Made by a program: the position numbers and the translations under genes. A DNA stretch of 64,000 nt from Actinomadura sp. DC4 (GTDB lineage Bacteria; Actinomycetota; Actinomycetes; Streptosporangiales; Streptosporangiaceae), in NCBI RefSeq assembly GCF_030406325.1, contig NZ_JAUEQY010000003.1, positions 416,029 to 480,028 on the forward strand. The letters run 5' to 3'. Below the pieces are notes generated by a model that did no database searches, was not told where the DNA came from, and saw only the letters and a list, made by a program, of their open reading frames with translations. Of the stretch, positions 37,231-45,714 are shown piece after piece. The stretch's first letter is position 1, and every line of letters begins with the position of its first letter.

Positions 37231-37779
37231 ATGCGGATCGGGGAGTTGGCCGAGCGGGCCGGGGTGAGCAAGCGGGCGTTGCGCTACTACGAGCAGCAGG
37301 GCCTGATTCTCGCGCGGCGGGCGGAGAACGGCTACCGGGAGTACGACGAGTCCGACCTTCGGCTCGTCGCCGAGATCCGCACACTGCTCGACGCCGGCTT
37401 CTCCCTGGAGGACGCCCGGCCGTTCGTCGACTGCCTGCGGGCCGGGAACGAGGCCGGGAGCAGTTGTCCCGAGTCGGTCGCGGTCTACCAGCGCAAGCTC
37501 GCCGAGATCGACGGGGAGATCCGCACCCTGATCAGGCGCAGGGCCGAGGTGGCCGAGCAACTGGCGCAGGCCTGTCCCGGCTGCGTGCTGTCCCCCAAGG
37601 AGAACAATGATCACGTTGACGACCGACAACTTCGACGAGCAGGTGCTCCACGGCGACAAGCCGGTCCTCGTCGACTTCTGGGCGGAGTGGTGCCCGCCCT
37701 GCAAGATGATCGCGCCGATCCTGGAGCAGATCGAGCAGGAGTACGGCGACCGGCTGACCATCGCGAAGATCAACGGTGA
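37231..37779 (+). CDS. MerR family regulator, reading frame runs into trxA
   Basis: The MerR winged helix is at residues 1-70 (MRIGELAERAGVSKRALRYY, GYREYDESDLRLVAEIRTLL), followed by a coiled dimer helix. Cys occur in GSSCPES and in a C-x-x-C (ACPGC) at about residue 118, compatible with thiol or metal sensing. Family-like sequence ends near residue 125, but no stop follows until 37779, 173 bp inside trxA, giving a 182-residue protein with an Arg-rich tail. The natural stop may have been lost. GGGAGG precedes the ATG. Confidence 0.75.
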   Translation: MRIGELAERAGVSKRALRYYEQQGLILARRAENGYREYDESDLRLVAEIRTLLDAGFSLEDARPFVDCLRAGNEAGSSCPESVAVYQRKLAEIDGEIRTLIRRRAEVAEQLAQACPGCVLSPKENNDHVDDRQLRRAGAPRRQAGPRRLLGGVVPALQDDRADPGADRAGVRRPADHREDQR

Positions 37780-37921
37780 CGAGCATCCGGAGATCGCCAT
37801 GCGGTACGGCGTGATGGGGTTCCCCACGCTGAACCTCTTCCGGGGCGGCGAGGTCGTCCGGCAGATCGTCGGGGCCCGGTCCAGGCGCAACCTGCTGGCC
37901 GACCTCGACGGGCTCTTCTGA
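37607..37921 (+). CDS. trxA: Thioredoxin with WCPPC active site
   Basis: 104 residues, complete thioredoxin fold. The active site DFWAEWCPPCKMIAPIL is WCPPC instead of the usual WCGPC, and the cis-Pro lies in GVMGFPTLNLF. A second Pro tends to change redox potential, so this may be a specialised thioredoxin. It overlaps the end of the MerR frame and sits behind the MerR promoter, suggesting thiol-stress induction. Confidence 0.9.
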   Translation: MITLTTDNFDEQVLHGDKPVLVDFWAEWCPPCKMIAPILEQIEQEYGDRLTIAKINGDEHPEIAMRYGVMGFPTLNLFRGGEVVRQIVGARSRRNLLADLDGLF

Positions 37922-38245
37922 GGCGCTGCCGCCCTTCATCGGGCGGTACACCAAGGCGCACACCATCGCCTGGGCCGAGACGATCGGCTCATTCGACGGT
38001 TTCGTCTTCGTCACCGCCGAGTACGACCACGCGCCGTCGGGAACGTCGAAGAACGCGATCGACTTTCTCGGCCGGGAATGGCGGGACAAGGCCGCCGGGT
38101 TCGTCGGCTACGGCGGTGCGGGCGGGGCGCGGGCGGTCGAGTTCGAGAACCACACGGAGTTCCGGCCCGCGGCGCATCAGCAGACCGCCCTCACCGCCAT
38201 GCTCGACCAGGTGGTCGCCTGGAGCGGCGCGCGCTCCGGTCGCTG
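37922..38245 (+). pseudogene. NADPH-dependent FMN reductase remnant
   Basis: Directly after the trxA stop an open stretch reads RYTKAHTIAWAETIGSFDGF, VFVTAEYDHAPSGTSKNAID and AAGFVGYGGAGGARAVE, a typical FMN reductase middle. The N-terminal flavin loop is gone. About 20 residues between GARAVE and FENHTEFRPAAHQ are missing; it ends with MLDQVVAWSGA. No start codon is available. Truncated and internally deleted. Confidence 0.78.
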
Positions 38246-38262
38246 CGCACGCGGGACATGGC

Positions 38263-39252
38263 TCAGGACGGCGGCGGCAGGCGGTAGACGTCGTCCTGGT
38301 TCAGGTCGGTGCCCGGCGGGACGATCTCGTCGATGCGGGCCAGGACGTCCTCGCTCAGCTCCACGTGCGCGCCGGCCAGCAGGTCGGTCAGGTGCTCCGG
38401 CCTGCGGGGGCCGATGATGACCGACGTCACGGCCGGGTTGGCCCGGACGAACGCCGTGGCCAGGTGGGTCAGCGGCATACCCGCCTCCCCCGCGAGGCTC
38501 GTCAGCCGCTCCACGGCCGCCTGCTTCGCCCGGTTGGCGGGCACCGCGAGGTCGAACATCCGCGCCCCGAGCGCCGCCCGGCGGCTGTCCGCCGTCGGGT
38601 CGGCGCGGCCGGACAGCCAGCCCGAGCTCAACGGGCCGAACGTCAGCACCCCCATGCCGTGGCGCCGCGCCGTCGGCAGCACCCCGGACTCGACGCCGCG
38701 CAGGAGGATGGAGTACGGCGACTGTTCGGTGCGGAAGCGCTGGTGGCCGCGGCGTTCCGCGGCCCACTGCGCCTCGACGATCCACTCGGCGGGGAACACC
38801 GACGCGCCGATCGCCCGTACCTTTCCCGCGCGGACCAGGTCGGACAGGGTCGACAGGGTCTCCTCGACGTCCGTGTCGGGGTCCGGCCGGTGCATCTGGT
38901 AAAGGTCGATGTGGTCGGTGCCGAGCCGCCGCAGGCTGTCCTCGACCGCCCGCGTGATCCAGCGCCGTGACCCGCCGCGGCGGTCCGGGTCCGCGCCCCA
39001 CGGCCAGCCGAACTTCGTCGCGACAACGACGTCGTCGCGCCGCCCCTTGAGGGCCCTGCCGACGATCTCCTCCGACTCGCCCTGGGAGTAGACGTCGGCC
39101 GTGTCGACGAGGTTGACGCCGGCGTCCAGCGCGGCGTGGATCATCCGGATCGACTCGTCGTGGTCGGGGTTCCCCATGGCGCCGAACATCATCGTCCCGA
39201 GAGCGAACTCGCTGACCGAGATGCCCGTACCGCCGAGAATCCTGCGCTTCAT
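38263..39252 (-). CDS. Aldo/keto reductase
   Basis: 329 residues, intact. The catalytic tetrad is visible as Asp/Tyr in NLVDTADVYSQGESEE, Lys in VVATKFGWPWG and His in LYQMHRPDPDTDV; the NADPH-binding end is TSVIIGPRRPEHL. It probably reduces aldehydes or ketones. GAGGAGAGG precedes the ATG at 39252. It is distinct from the truncated AKR at 32690-33146. Confidence 0.9.
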   Translation of the reverse strand: MKRRILGGTGISVSEFALGTMMFGAMGNPDHDESIRMIHAALDAGVNLVDTADVYSQGESEEIVGRALKGRRDDVVVATKFGWPWGADPDRRGGSRRWITRAVEDSLRRLGTDHIDLYQMHRPDPDTDVEETLSTLSDLVRAGKVRAIGASVFPAEWIVEAQWAAERRGHQRFRTEQSPYSILLRGVESGVLPTARRHGMGVLTFGPLSSGWLSGRADPTADSRRAALGARMFDLAVPANRAKQAAVERLTSLAGEAGMPLTHLATAFVRANPAVTSVIIGPRRPEHLTDLLAGAHVELSEDVLARIDEIVPPGTDLNQDDVYRLPPPS

Positions 39253-39518
39253 GTGCCTCTCCTCGTCCTCATCTCCAGCCAACCATCGGCGGAGGACCGC
39301 GCCTACGGCGAGAGGGGCACCCTTCGAACCGGGGTCCGCCAGACCCCCGTACGCAGGGGAGAACCCGACGATCTTTGCCCGCGCGAGACCCGCGCACATT
39401 TCTTGCTTGACCTGGGTTTACGTCCTCGTCGACCGCGGGTACTCACAGTAACGAAATCGCAACACCACGTTATGGGGTCGCTCCGCCCTGGCCGTCGTGT
39501 GCGATTCGAGGAGGGTCG

Positions 39519-39734
39519 ATGAGGGTCGAGAGGGCGAAACGACGCCGGCGGATGATTCCCCCCATCCGTCGCATGGCGGCACCCCGCGCCATCCGCCCCT
39601 TCCTGTCCTCCAGGCGCCGGCGCCGTACGCCCCCACGGCACCGGGCCGCACCGGCCGGGCCGGCGGTCCCCGATTCCGCCGGCCCGGCGCCCCCGAGCCA
39701 CACCGACGACGCCCCGTACACCGGCGGCCGATGA
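39519..39734 (+). CDS. Small Arg/Pro-rich basic protein (unassigned)
   Basis: 71 residues starting MRVERAKRRRRMIPPIRRMA, very basic at the N-terminus and Pro/Ala-rich at the C-terminus. A strong ribosome site (GAGGAGGG) lies immediately upstream, and a perfect 14-bp terminator hairpin begins 3 bp after the stop, supporting transcription. No family recognised. The rest of the 39253-39518 gap shows no other gene. Confidence 0.45.
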   Translation: MRVERAKRRRRMIPPIRRMAAPRAIRPFLSSRRRRRTPPRHRAAPAGPAVPDSAGPAPPSHTDDAPYTGGR

Positions 39735-39736
39735 CC

Positions 39737-39778
39737 GCACCGGCCCGCGGTGGTCCATACGCCGCCGCGGGCCGGTGC
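39737..39778. terminator. Perfect 14-bp inverted repeat between convergent genes
   Basis: GCACCGGCCCGCGG (39737-39750) and CCGCGGGCCGGTGC (39765-39778) pair perfectly around a 14-nt loop. It lies between the stop of the small basic ORF and the stop of the convergent MarR-GNAT gene. A bidirectional terminator is likely, although no T-run follows. Confidence 0.7.
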
Positions 39779-39782
39779 CCGG

Positions 39783-40712
39783 CTACAGCTTCAGGCTCCA
39801 GGTCTGCTCGACCAGGTCGTGGCCGAAGCTGTGGTGCGGGCCCTCGTCCACCAGCGAGAAGCCCGCGCGCTGGTAGATCCGGCGCGCTCCGGCCAGGACG
39901 TCGTTGGTCCACAGCACCATCTCGTCATTCCCGCCGCGCCGGGCGAACCTCACGCACTCCTCGACCAGGCGCCCGCCGATGCCCATCCCCCGCGCCGAGG
40001 GCTCGACGAGGAGCAGGCGGAGCTGGGCGACGCGCTCGGTCTTCGGCACGCAGAAGACGCAGCCGGCCGGTTCGCCGTCGACCTCGGCGATCCAGGCGTC
40101 GGCGCGCCGGTCGCCCGCCTCGACGTAGTCCGCGACGATCCGGGCGACCAGCGCCTCGAACGTGACGTCCCAGTCGTACTCCGCCGCGTACAGCGCGCCG
40201 TGACGCTGGACGACCCAGCCGAAGTCGCCCGGCCCGAACGGGCGCAGGACGTACATCTCCGGCCGGCGGCGCTCGCCGAGGATGCCCTCGATCGCGCCCA
40301 TCGCGCCGACCAGCCGCCGCTGGTCCTCCTCCGGCAGGCCGGAGAGGATCGCGCCGATCTGCCGGCCCGACCGCGCGTCCAGGTCGCGGAAGACCGTACG
40401 GCCCCGGTCGGTCAGCCCGACGACCTGCCGGCGGGCGTCGTCGGCGGCGCGGTCACGGACGATCAGGCCGTCGGCGGCGAAGCGCGACAGGATGCGGCTG
40501 AGGTAGCCCGCGTCGAGGTCGAGCGAGCGGCGCAGCGCGGCCGCCTCGGCCACCTCGCCCTGCGCCAGCTCGAAGATCACTCGTGCCTCGGTCAGGGAGT
40601 ACGGCGTCTCCAGCAGGCCTTCGCTGACCACACCGATGAGGTGGGTATAGAAGCGGTTGAAAGCGCGGACGGCGTCGACTCGCTCGGTGCGCACTTCGCC
40701 GGCAGAATCCAT
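39783..40712 (-). CDS. MarR regulator-GNAT acetyltransferase fusion
   Basis: 309 residues. The MarR winged helix is at about 20-140 (YSLTEARVIFELAQGEVAEA, RSLDLDAGYLSRILSRFAAD, LTDRGRTVFRDLDARSG). The GNAT domain is at about 150-305 with acetyl-CoA motif LLLVEPSARGMGIGGRLVEE. This two-domain architecture is widespread. The acceptor is unknown; metabolite or protein acetylation coupled to self-regulation is possible. Start ATG 40712. Confidence 0.9.
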   Translation of the reverse strand: MDSAGEVRTERVDAVRAFNRFYTHLIGVVSEGLLETPYSLTEARVIFELAQGEVAEAAALRRSLDLDAGYLSRILSRFAADGLIVRDRAADDARRQVVGLTDRGRTVFRDLDARSGRQIGAILSGLPEEDQRRLVGAMGAIEGILGERRRPEMYVLRPFGPGDFGWVVQRHGALYAAEYDWDVTFEALVARIVADYVEAGDRRADAWIAEVDGEPAGCVFCVPKTERVAQLRLLLVEPSARGMGIGGRLVEECVRFARRGGNDEMVLWTNDVLAGARRIYQRAGFSLVDEGPHHSFGHDLVEQTWSLKL

Positions 40713-40789
40713 TGCTCACCCCAACAATTAAGTTGACGGAGTCAAACAATAGCCCCAATAAGAGCCCGGCGAGGGAGAAATTCGCCGGC

Positions 40790-41122
40790 TCAGACGGCGG
40801 TGTCGACCTTAGGCGCGAACTCCGGCCGGGCGCGCAGCTCGGCGACGACCTTGCGCTCGACCCAGAACGTCAGGAACGGGATCACGCCCGCCAGGACGAT
40901 CAGCGCGACCTTGCCCAGCGGCCACCGGACACGGCGGTAGAGGTCGAAGGTGGTCAGGAGGTAGAGCGGATAGCACACCACGCCGTGCGGCAGCCCGACC
41001 AGCGTGGACAGCACGCCGTTGTGCGCGAAGATCTTCAGTGGGACGGCGACGAAGAACAGAATGATCAGCAGGGTGCCGGTCACGTACGCCATGACGCGAT
41101 AGCGGGTCACCGCTCCTTGCAC
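40790..41122 (-). CDS. DUF3817 membrane protein
   Basis: 110 residues, three transmembrane helices (YVTGTLLIILFFVAVPLKIF, GVVCYPLYLLTTFDLY, GKVALIVLAGVIPFLTFWVE). Sequence GLPHGVVCYPLYL is typical of DUF3817. The GTG start at 41122 has GGAAGGA upstream. A conserved actinobacterial membrane protein of unknown role, transcribed with the next upstream gene. Confidence 0.85.
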   Translation of the reverse strand: MQGAVTRYRVMAYVTGTLLIILFFVAVPLKIFAHNGVLSTLVGLPHGVVCYPLYLLTTFDLYRRVRWPLGKVALIVLAGVIPFLTFWVERKVVAELRARPEFAPKVDTAV

Positions 41123-41150
41123 GGGTCGTCCTTCCGTTGAACCCGCGCCC

Positions 41151-41495
41151 TCAGTGGCGCGTGGTCTCGTCGTTCAGCCGGGCGAGGCGGCGGTTGTAGG
41201 CCGCCAGCTCCTCGTCGTCCTCGTCGTCGATCTCCATGTGCGGGGCGGACCGGCTCGGGATGAAGGATCGACGCGGCTCGGCCGGCTCTCCGCGTAGCTC
41301 GTCGCGCACCATCCGGACCCACATCGCGACCACGAAGATCGCGAACATCGGCCACTCGATGACATAGGCCCAGCTCTGAAGATTGCCGCCCTGAGCGCGC
41401 GTGAGCTGCCACCAGCCGGCCAGCAGGAAGATCCCGATCAGCACGATGGCGATCAGGTGGAGCCCGAGCCAGCCGGGAGTGAAGAACTTCCGCAC
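41151..41495 (-). CDS. Conserved two-helix membrane protein
   Basis: 114 residues. LHLIAIVLIGIFLLAGWWQL and YVIEWPMFAIFVVAMWVRMV are transmembrane; the C-terminal half is charged and ends in an acidic then basic tail (IDDEDDEELAAYNRRLARLN). The N-terminus resembles SURF1-like proteins but the rest of that family is absent. GTG start. Paired with the DUF3817 gene, as in other actinomycetes. Confidence 0.75.
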   Translation of the reverse strand: MRKFFTPGWLGLHLIAIVLIGIFLLAGWWQLTRAQGGNLQSWAYVIEWPMFAIFVVAMWVRMVRDELRGEPAEPRRSFIPSRSAPHMEIDDEDDEELAAYNRRLARLNDETTRH

Positions 41496-41609
41496 GTACG
41501 TGAGCGTACCCGCGCCTTCGTGACACCGCTGCGGACCCCCACCACAGCGGGAAATCCCGCCGCCCCCTTTACGGTGGCGCGCCCTGATGACACACTCGGG
41601 CCGTTCCGA

Positions 41610-41645
41610 TGGAAGCGCTTACACATCGATGTGGAAGCGCTTACA
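41610..41645 (+). promoter_or_regulatory. Tandem LacI operators
   Basis: Two identical copies of TGGAAGCGCTTACA (41610-41623 and 41632-41645) share the perfect core AAGCGCTT. Their centres are 22 bp apart, two helical turns, so two dimers can sit on one DNA face. The second ends 25 bp before the lacI-type start. This is the classic core for LacI family sugar repressors. Confidence 0.88.
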
Positions 41646-41670
41646 GCCGTAACGAGGGAGGACTCCGGAA

Positions 41671-42687
41671 GTGCCGCGAGACACCGAGACGGCGCCGACG
41701 ATCTACGAGGTCGCACGCCGCGCCGGAGTGTCGATCGCGACGGTGTCCCGCGCCCTGCGCGACACCGGCCCGGTCGCCCCCGCCACCCGGGCCAAGGTGC
41801 TCGCGGCCGTGGAGGAGCTTCGCTTCACCCCGAGCCGCCTCGGCGTCTCCCTGGCCGAGGGCCGCAACGCCGCCAACGGGATCGTCTTCCCCGACCTGTC
41901 GGGGCCCTACTACGCGGAGGTCGTGCTCGGCTACGAGGAGGTCACCTCCGAGCTGGGCCGCTCGGTGATCATCCTGTCCACGCGCGGGCAGTCCGGCGTA
42001 CGGGGGCTGGTGCGCGACCTGGCGCGCCGGGTCGACGGGCTCGTGCTGTTCGGCCAGACGGTCGACGACGCGATGGTCGACGAGCTGACCGCCACCGGGC
42101 TGCCGGTGGTGCTGCTCGCGCGCGCCCCGGTGCCCGGCGCCGACCTGGTCGCCTCGGAGAACATCGCCGCCGCCGGCGCGCTCACCGAGCACCTGCTCGG
42201 CCACGGCCACCGCCGTCTCACCATGCTCGGCGCCTCCGCCGGCGGCGACATCGGCGAGCGCTGGCAGGGCGTCCGGCAGACGCTCCTCAACAACTTCGTC
42301 GCCGTCACACCGCCCGTGCCCTGCGACTTCACCGTGGACGGCGGGCTGATCGCCGCGCGCGAGATCCTCCGGCGCGCCGACCGCCCCGAGGCGATCATCT
42401 GCGCCGACGACCAGGTCGCGCTCGGCACGCTGCTCGCCGCCGAGGAGCTCGGGCTGCGGGTTCCCGGCGACCTCGCGGTGACCGGCTGGGACGACATCAT
42501 GGCCGCCCGCCACGCGCGGCCCGCGCTGACCACGGTCCGCCAGCCCATGCGCGAGCTCGGCGCGCGGGCGGCCCGCGCGCTCGACGAGCTCATCACCGGC
42601 GTACGGGCCACGCCGCGTCATCAGACCCTCGCCACCGAACTCATCGTCCGGACCACGTGCGGCGAGCACCCCCTGGAGGAACAGTGA
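41671..42687 (+). CDS. LacI family transcriptional repressor of the glycan operon
   Basis: 338 residues. The HTH reads TIYEVARRAGVSIATVSRAL, followed by the hinge VAPATRAKVLAAVEELRF. The sugar-binding core then has IVFPDLSGPYYAEVVLGYEE and VTGWDDIMAARHARPALTTV. The GTG start has GGGAGG upstream. It is first in its own operon and should bind the tandem operators just before it. Its stop overlaps the binding-protein start (GTGA). Confidence 0.92.
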   Translation: MPRDTETAPTIYEVARRAGVSIATVSRALRDTGPVAPATRAKVLAAVEELRFTPSRLGVSLAEGRNAANGIVFPDLSGPYYAEVVLGYEEVTSELGRSVIILSTRGQSGVRGLVRDLARRVDGLVLFGQTVDDAMVDELTATGLPVVLLARAPVPGADLVASENIAAAGALTEHLLGHGHRRLTMLGASAGGDIGERWQGVRQTLLNNFVAVTPPVPCDFTVDGGLIAAREILRRADRPEAIICADDQVALGTLLAAEELGLRVPGDLAVTGWDDIMAARHARPALTTVRQPMRELGARAARALDELITGVRATPRHQTLATELIVRTTCGEHPLEEQ

Positions 42688-43937
42688 GAAAACAGGTCAC
42701 GGCCGGTCTCCTCGCCACCGGGCTGGTGCTGAGCGCCTGCGGTCGCAGCGGAACCACCGGCGGCGACAGGGCCGCGAACGTCGACACGAGCAGGGTGTCC
42801 GGCGGCATCACGGTCTGGGCGCAGGGCAGCGAGGGCGAGCGGCTCGGCGCGTTCGCCAAGCGGTTCGAGGCCGCGAACCCCGGCGTCACGGTGAACGTCA
42901 CCCCGATGGGGATGGACGTCGCCCACGACAAGATCATCTCGGCCATCGCCGGCGGAGCCACCCCGGACGTCACCATGATCGGCACCACCTGGATGGGTGA
43001 GCTGGCCAAGACCGGCGCCGTCGACCCCACTCCGGGCAACCTGGTGGACCGGTCGGGGTTCTTCCCCGGCTCCTGGGACACCGTGACCTTCAACGGCGTC
43101 GCGTACGGCGTGCCGTGGTACGTCGAGACCCGCGCCTTCTACTACCGCACCGACCTGGCCGCGAAGGCGGGCGTGAAGCCGCCGGCCACCTGGCAGGAGG
43201 CGCAGTCCTTCGCCAGGGCGGTCAAGGACCGGGCCGGCGCCTCCCAGGGCGTGTACCAGAACTACACGGTCGGCAGCTGGCAGGAGCTGCTGCCGCTGAT
43301 CTGGCAGTCCGGCGGCGACATCGTCAAGAACGGCAGGTGGACCTTCGACACCCCGCAGACGATCCAGGCGCTCACGCAGTTCCAGTCCTACTACAAGGCC
43401 GGTACGGCGCCGAACAAGGTCGACGAGGGCGCCTTCCCCAGCAACTTCATCAAGGGCCAGGCCGCCGCGTTCTACTCCGGGCCGTGGATGATCTACGCCC
43501 TGGACAAGGACGGCGGGGCCGGCTTCGACAAGAAGTACACCGTCGCGCCGTACCCCCGGGGCGTCGCCGGCGGGACGTCGCTCATGGGCGGCGGCGACCT
43601 GGTGGTGTTCAAGAAGACCAAGAACCGCGCCGCGGCCTGGAAGTTCGTCCAGTGGCTCAGCGATCCGGCGACCCAGGCCGCGTGGTTCGGTACGGTCAAG
43701 GACCTGCCCGCGGTGCGGAGCGCGTTCGGCGACCCGGCGCTGAAGGCGGACCCGCGGGTCGCGGTCTTCGGCGAGACGCTCAAGACGGCCAAGACCCCGC
43801 CGCCGTACCCGACGTGGGACCAGGTCGCCCACGTCCTGGAGACCGAGATCCAGAAGGTCGCGCTGCTGAAGGAGTCGCCCGCCGCCGCGGCGAAGGCGAT
43901 GCAGGCCAAGGCCGGCGACATCGGCACGGGCGCCTGA
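42684..43937 (+). CDS. Carbohydrate ABC transporter substrate-binding lipoprotein (CUT1)
   Basis: 417 residues, start GTG 42684 with GGAGGA upstream. RKQVTAGLLATGLVLSAC gives a lipoprotein signal with lipobox LSAC. The mature part is a cluster-B binding fold (GGITVWAQGSEGERLGAFAK, DVTMIGTTWMGELAKTGAVD, FSYSGPWMIYAL-like segment at residue 270). It captures an oligosaccharide. The adjoining glycosidases suggest a beta-glucan or xylan fragment, but the exact sugar is inferred. Confidence 0.9.
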   Translation: MRKQVTAGLLATGLVLSACGRSGTTGGDRAANVDTSRVSGGITVWAQGSEGERLGAFAKRFEAANPGVTVNVTPMGMDVAHDKIISAIAGGATPDVTMIGTTWMGELAKTGAVDPTPGNLVDRSGFFPGSWDTVTFNGVAYGVPWYVETRAFYYRTDLAAKAGVKPPATWQEAQSFARAVKDRAGASQGVYQNYTVGSWQELLPLIWQSGGDIVKNGRWTFDTPQTIQALTQFQSYYKAGTAPNKVDEGAFPSNFIKGQAAAFYSGPWMIYALDKDGGAGFDKKYTVAPYPRGVAGGTSLMGGGDLVVFKKTKNRAAAWKFVQWLSDPATQAAWFGTVKDLPAVRSAFGDPALKADPRVAVFGETLKTAKTPPPYPTWDQVAHVLETEIQKVALLKESPAAAAKAMQAKAGDIGTGA

Positions 43938-43938
43938 C

Positions 43939-44883
43939 ATGTCCACGGCCACCGCGCCCCGGCGGGCCGCCGGCCGCGCGTCGCCCCGCACCGGGCCGGC
44001 GCGCCGCCGCCGGCGGGGCGGGCTCATGGCCTGGGTGTTCGCCGCCCCGTTCCTGATCCTGTTCCTGGTCATGTACGCCGGCCCGCTGCTCGCCGGGCTC
44101 GGGATGAGCTTCACCGACCTGCGCAGCACGGACGTACGGCACCCGCTGAACGTCAACGCCGTCGGGCTGGCCAACTACCGGCGCCTGCTGCACGACGACG
44201 CGATGCGCAAGGCGGCCTGGAACACCTTCTTCTTCGTGGCGACCGGCGTGCCGCTGACCGTCGTGTTCGGGCTCGCCGCCGCGGTGGCGCTGCACTCGGG
44301 GATGGGCCGGGCCACGACGTTGTTCCGCACCGGCTACTTCCTGCCGCAGGTCACGAGCATCATCGGCATCGCGGTCGCCTGGAGGTTCCTGCTGGACCCG
44401 CAGTCCGGCCTGCTGAACGAGGCGCTGCGCGCGATCGGCGTGCACGGCCCGGCCTGGCTGGCCGACGAGCGCACCGCGCTGCCGTCGCTGGTCGCGATGG
44501 CCACCTGGCGCGGCTTCGGCTTCGACATGGTGATCTTCCTGGCGGCGTTGCAGGGCGTCCCGCGCGAGCTGTACGAGGCCGCGGACGTCGACGGCGCCGG
44601 ACGGCGGGCGAAGTTCCGCCGGGTCACTTTGCCGATGCTCCGGCCCGCGGTGCTGTTCACCGTCGTCTACTCCACGATCGGCTACATGCAGTTCCTGGAG
44701 GAGCCGTTCGTGATGACCAGGGGCGGCCCGGTGGACGGCACGCTGTCGGCCTCGTACGCGATCTACAACCAGTTCGGCGCAGGTAACTACGGCTACGCCG
44801 GAGCCGCGGCGAGCGTGCTGTTCACGGTCATCGTCGCCCTGTCCTTCCTGCAGTTCCGCGTGCTGCGACCCCGACACCTCTGA
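43939..44883 (+). CDS. Carbohydrate ABC transporter permease (MalF-like)
   Basis: 314 residues, six helices. The N-terminus is long and Arg/Pro-rich, then LMAWVFAAPFLILFLVMYAG. The EAA loop is GVPRELYEAADVDGAGRRAK at about residue 205. It forms half of the CUT1 channel; no ATPase is encoded here, as usual where a shared MsiK/MalK-type ATPase serves several importers. Starts 1 bp after the binding-protein stop. Confidence 0.9.
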   Translation: MSTATAPRRAAGRASPRTGPARRRRRGGLMAWVFAAPFLILFLVMYAGPLLAGLGMSFTDLRSTDVRHPLNVNAVGLANYRRLLHDDAMRKAAWNTFFFVATGVPLTVVFGLAAAVALHSGMGRATTLFRTGYFLPQVTSIIGIAVAWRFLLDPQSGLLNEALRAIGVHGPAWLADERTALPSLVAMATWRGFGFDMVIFLAALQGVPRELYEAADVDGAGRRAKFRRVTLPMLRPAVLFTVVYSTIGYMQFLEEPFVMTRGGPVDGTLSASYAIYNQFGAGNYGYAGAAASVLFTVIVALSFLQFRVLRPRHL

Positions 44884-44893
44884 GGCGGCCCCC

Positions 44894-45703
44894 ATGATCA
44901 GAAGAACGGCGCTCCTCGCGTCGCTGACGCTGGGCCTCGGCGTGGTGATCACCCCCTTCGGGTGGGCGGTGCTCAGCTCGTTCAAGCCCGAGGGGGAGAT
45001 CCGGCGCGACCCGCCGACGTTCTTCCCGGCCCATCCGACGACGGCCGCGTACCGGGAGCTGTTCCACCGGCTCGACCTGTTCACCGTCTTCCTCAACAGC
45101 GTGGTCGTGGCGGCGATCGTGGTGCTGGCCAACGTGCTGTTCTGCTCGATGGTCGCCTACGCGCTCACCAAGCTGCCGTTCCGGGCCCGCGGCGCGGTGT
45201 TCGGGCTGATCATGGCTCAGATGATGGTGCCGAGCATCGTCTTGATGATCCCCCAGTTCGTCGTCGTGGCGGACCTCGGCCTCGTCAACACGATCTTCGG
45301 GATCGTCCTGCCGTACCTCGTGATGCCGCTCGGCATCTTCTTGATGCGGCAGTTCATGGCCGAGATCCCCGACGAGCTGGTGCACGCGGCGCGGATCGAC
45401 GGCGCGGGCGAGTTCAGGATCTTCTTCCGCATCGTGCTGCCGCTGTGCAAGCCGCCGCTGGCGACGCTCGGCCTGATCACGTTCCTGACCGCCTGGAACA
45501 ACTTCCTGTGGCCGGCCGTCGTCGCGCAGACCCAGGACAGGTACACGTTGCCCGTCGCGCTCGCGATCTTCGCCAACCAGGAGGCCACGCACTACGGCCT
45601 GCTCCTGGCCGGCGCCGTGGTCGTCGTGACCCCCGTCGTCATCCTCTTCCTCGCCCTGCAGCGCTTCTTCGTCGAAGGCATCGCCTCCACCGGCATCAAG
45701 TAG
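44894..45703 (+). CDS. Carbohydrate ABC transporter permease (MalG-like)
   Basis: 269 residues, six helices. TLGLGVVITPFGWAVLSSFK starts the protein, and the EAA loop EIPDELVHAARIDGAGEFRI is at about residue 158. It ends EGIASTGIK, typical of MalG-type subunits. It partners with the preceding permease 10 bp upstream. Confidence 0.92.
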   Translation: MIRRTALLASLTLGLGVVITPFGWAVLSSFKPEGEIRRDPPTFFPAHPTTAAYRELFHRLDLFTVFLNSVVVAAIVVLANVLFCSMVAYALTKLPFRARGAVFGLIMAQMMVPSIVLMIPQFVVVADLGLVNTIFGIVLPYLVMPLGIFLMRQFMAEIPDELVHAARIDGAGEFRIFFRIVLPLCKPPLATLGLITFLTAWNNFLWPAVVAQTQDRYTLPVALAIFANQEATHYGLLLAGAVVVVTPVVILFLALQRFFVEGIASTGIK

Positions 45704-45714
45704 CGGGAGCCCCC

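Noticed and set aside
38263..39252. The intact aldo/keto reductase as source of the truncated one by duplication
   Set aside because: The C-terminal segments differ strongly (GVLTFGPLSSGWLSG versus GVLPWSPLRGGQLSG), so they belong to different AKR subgroups.
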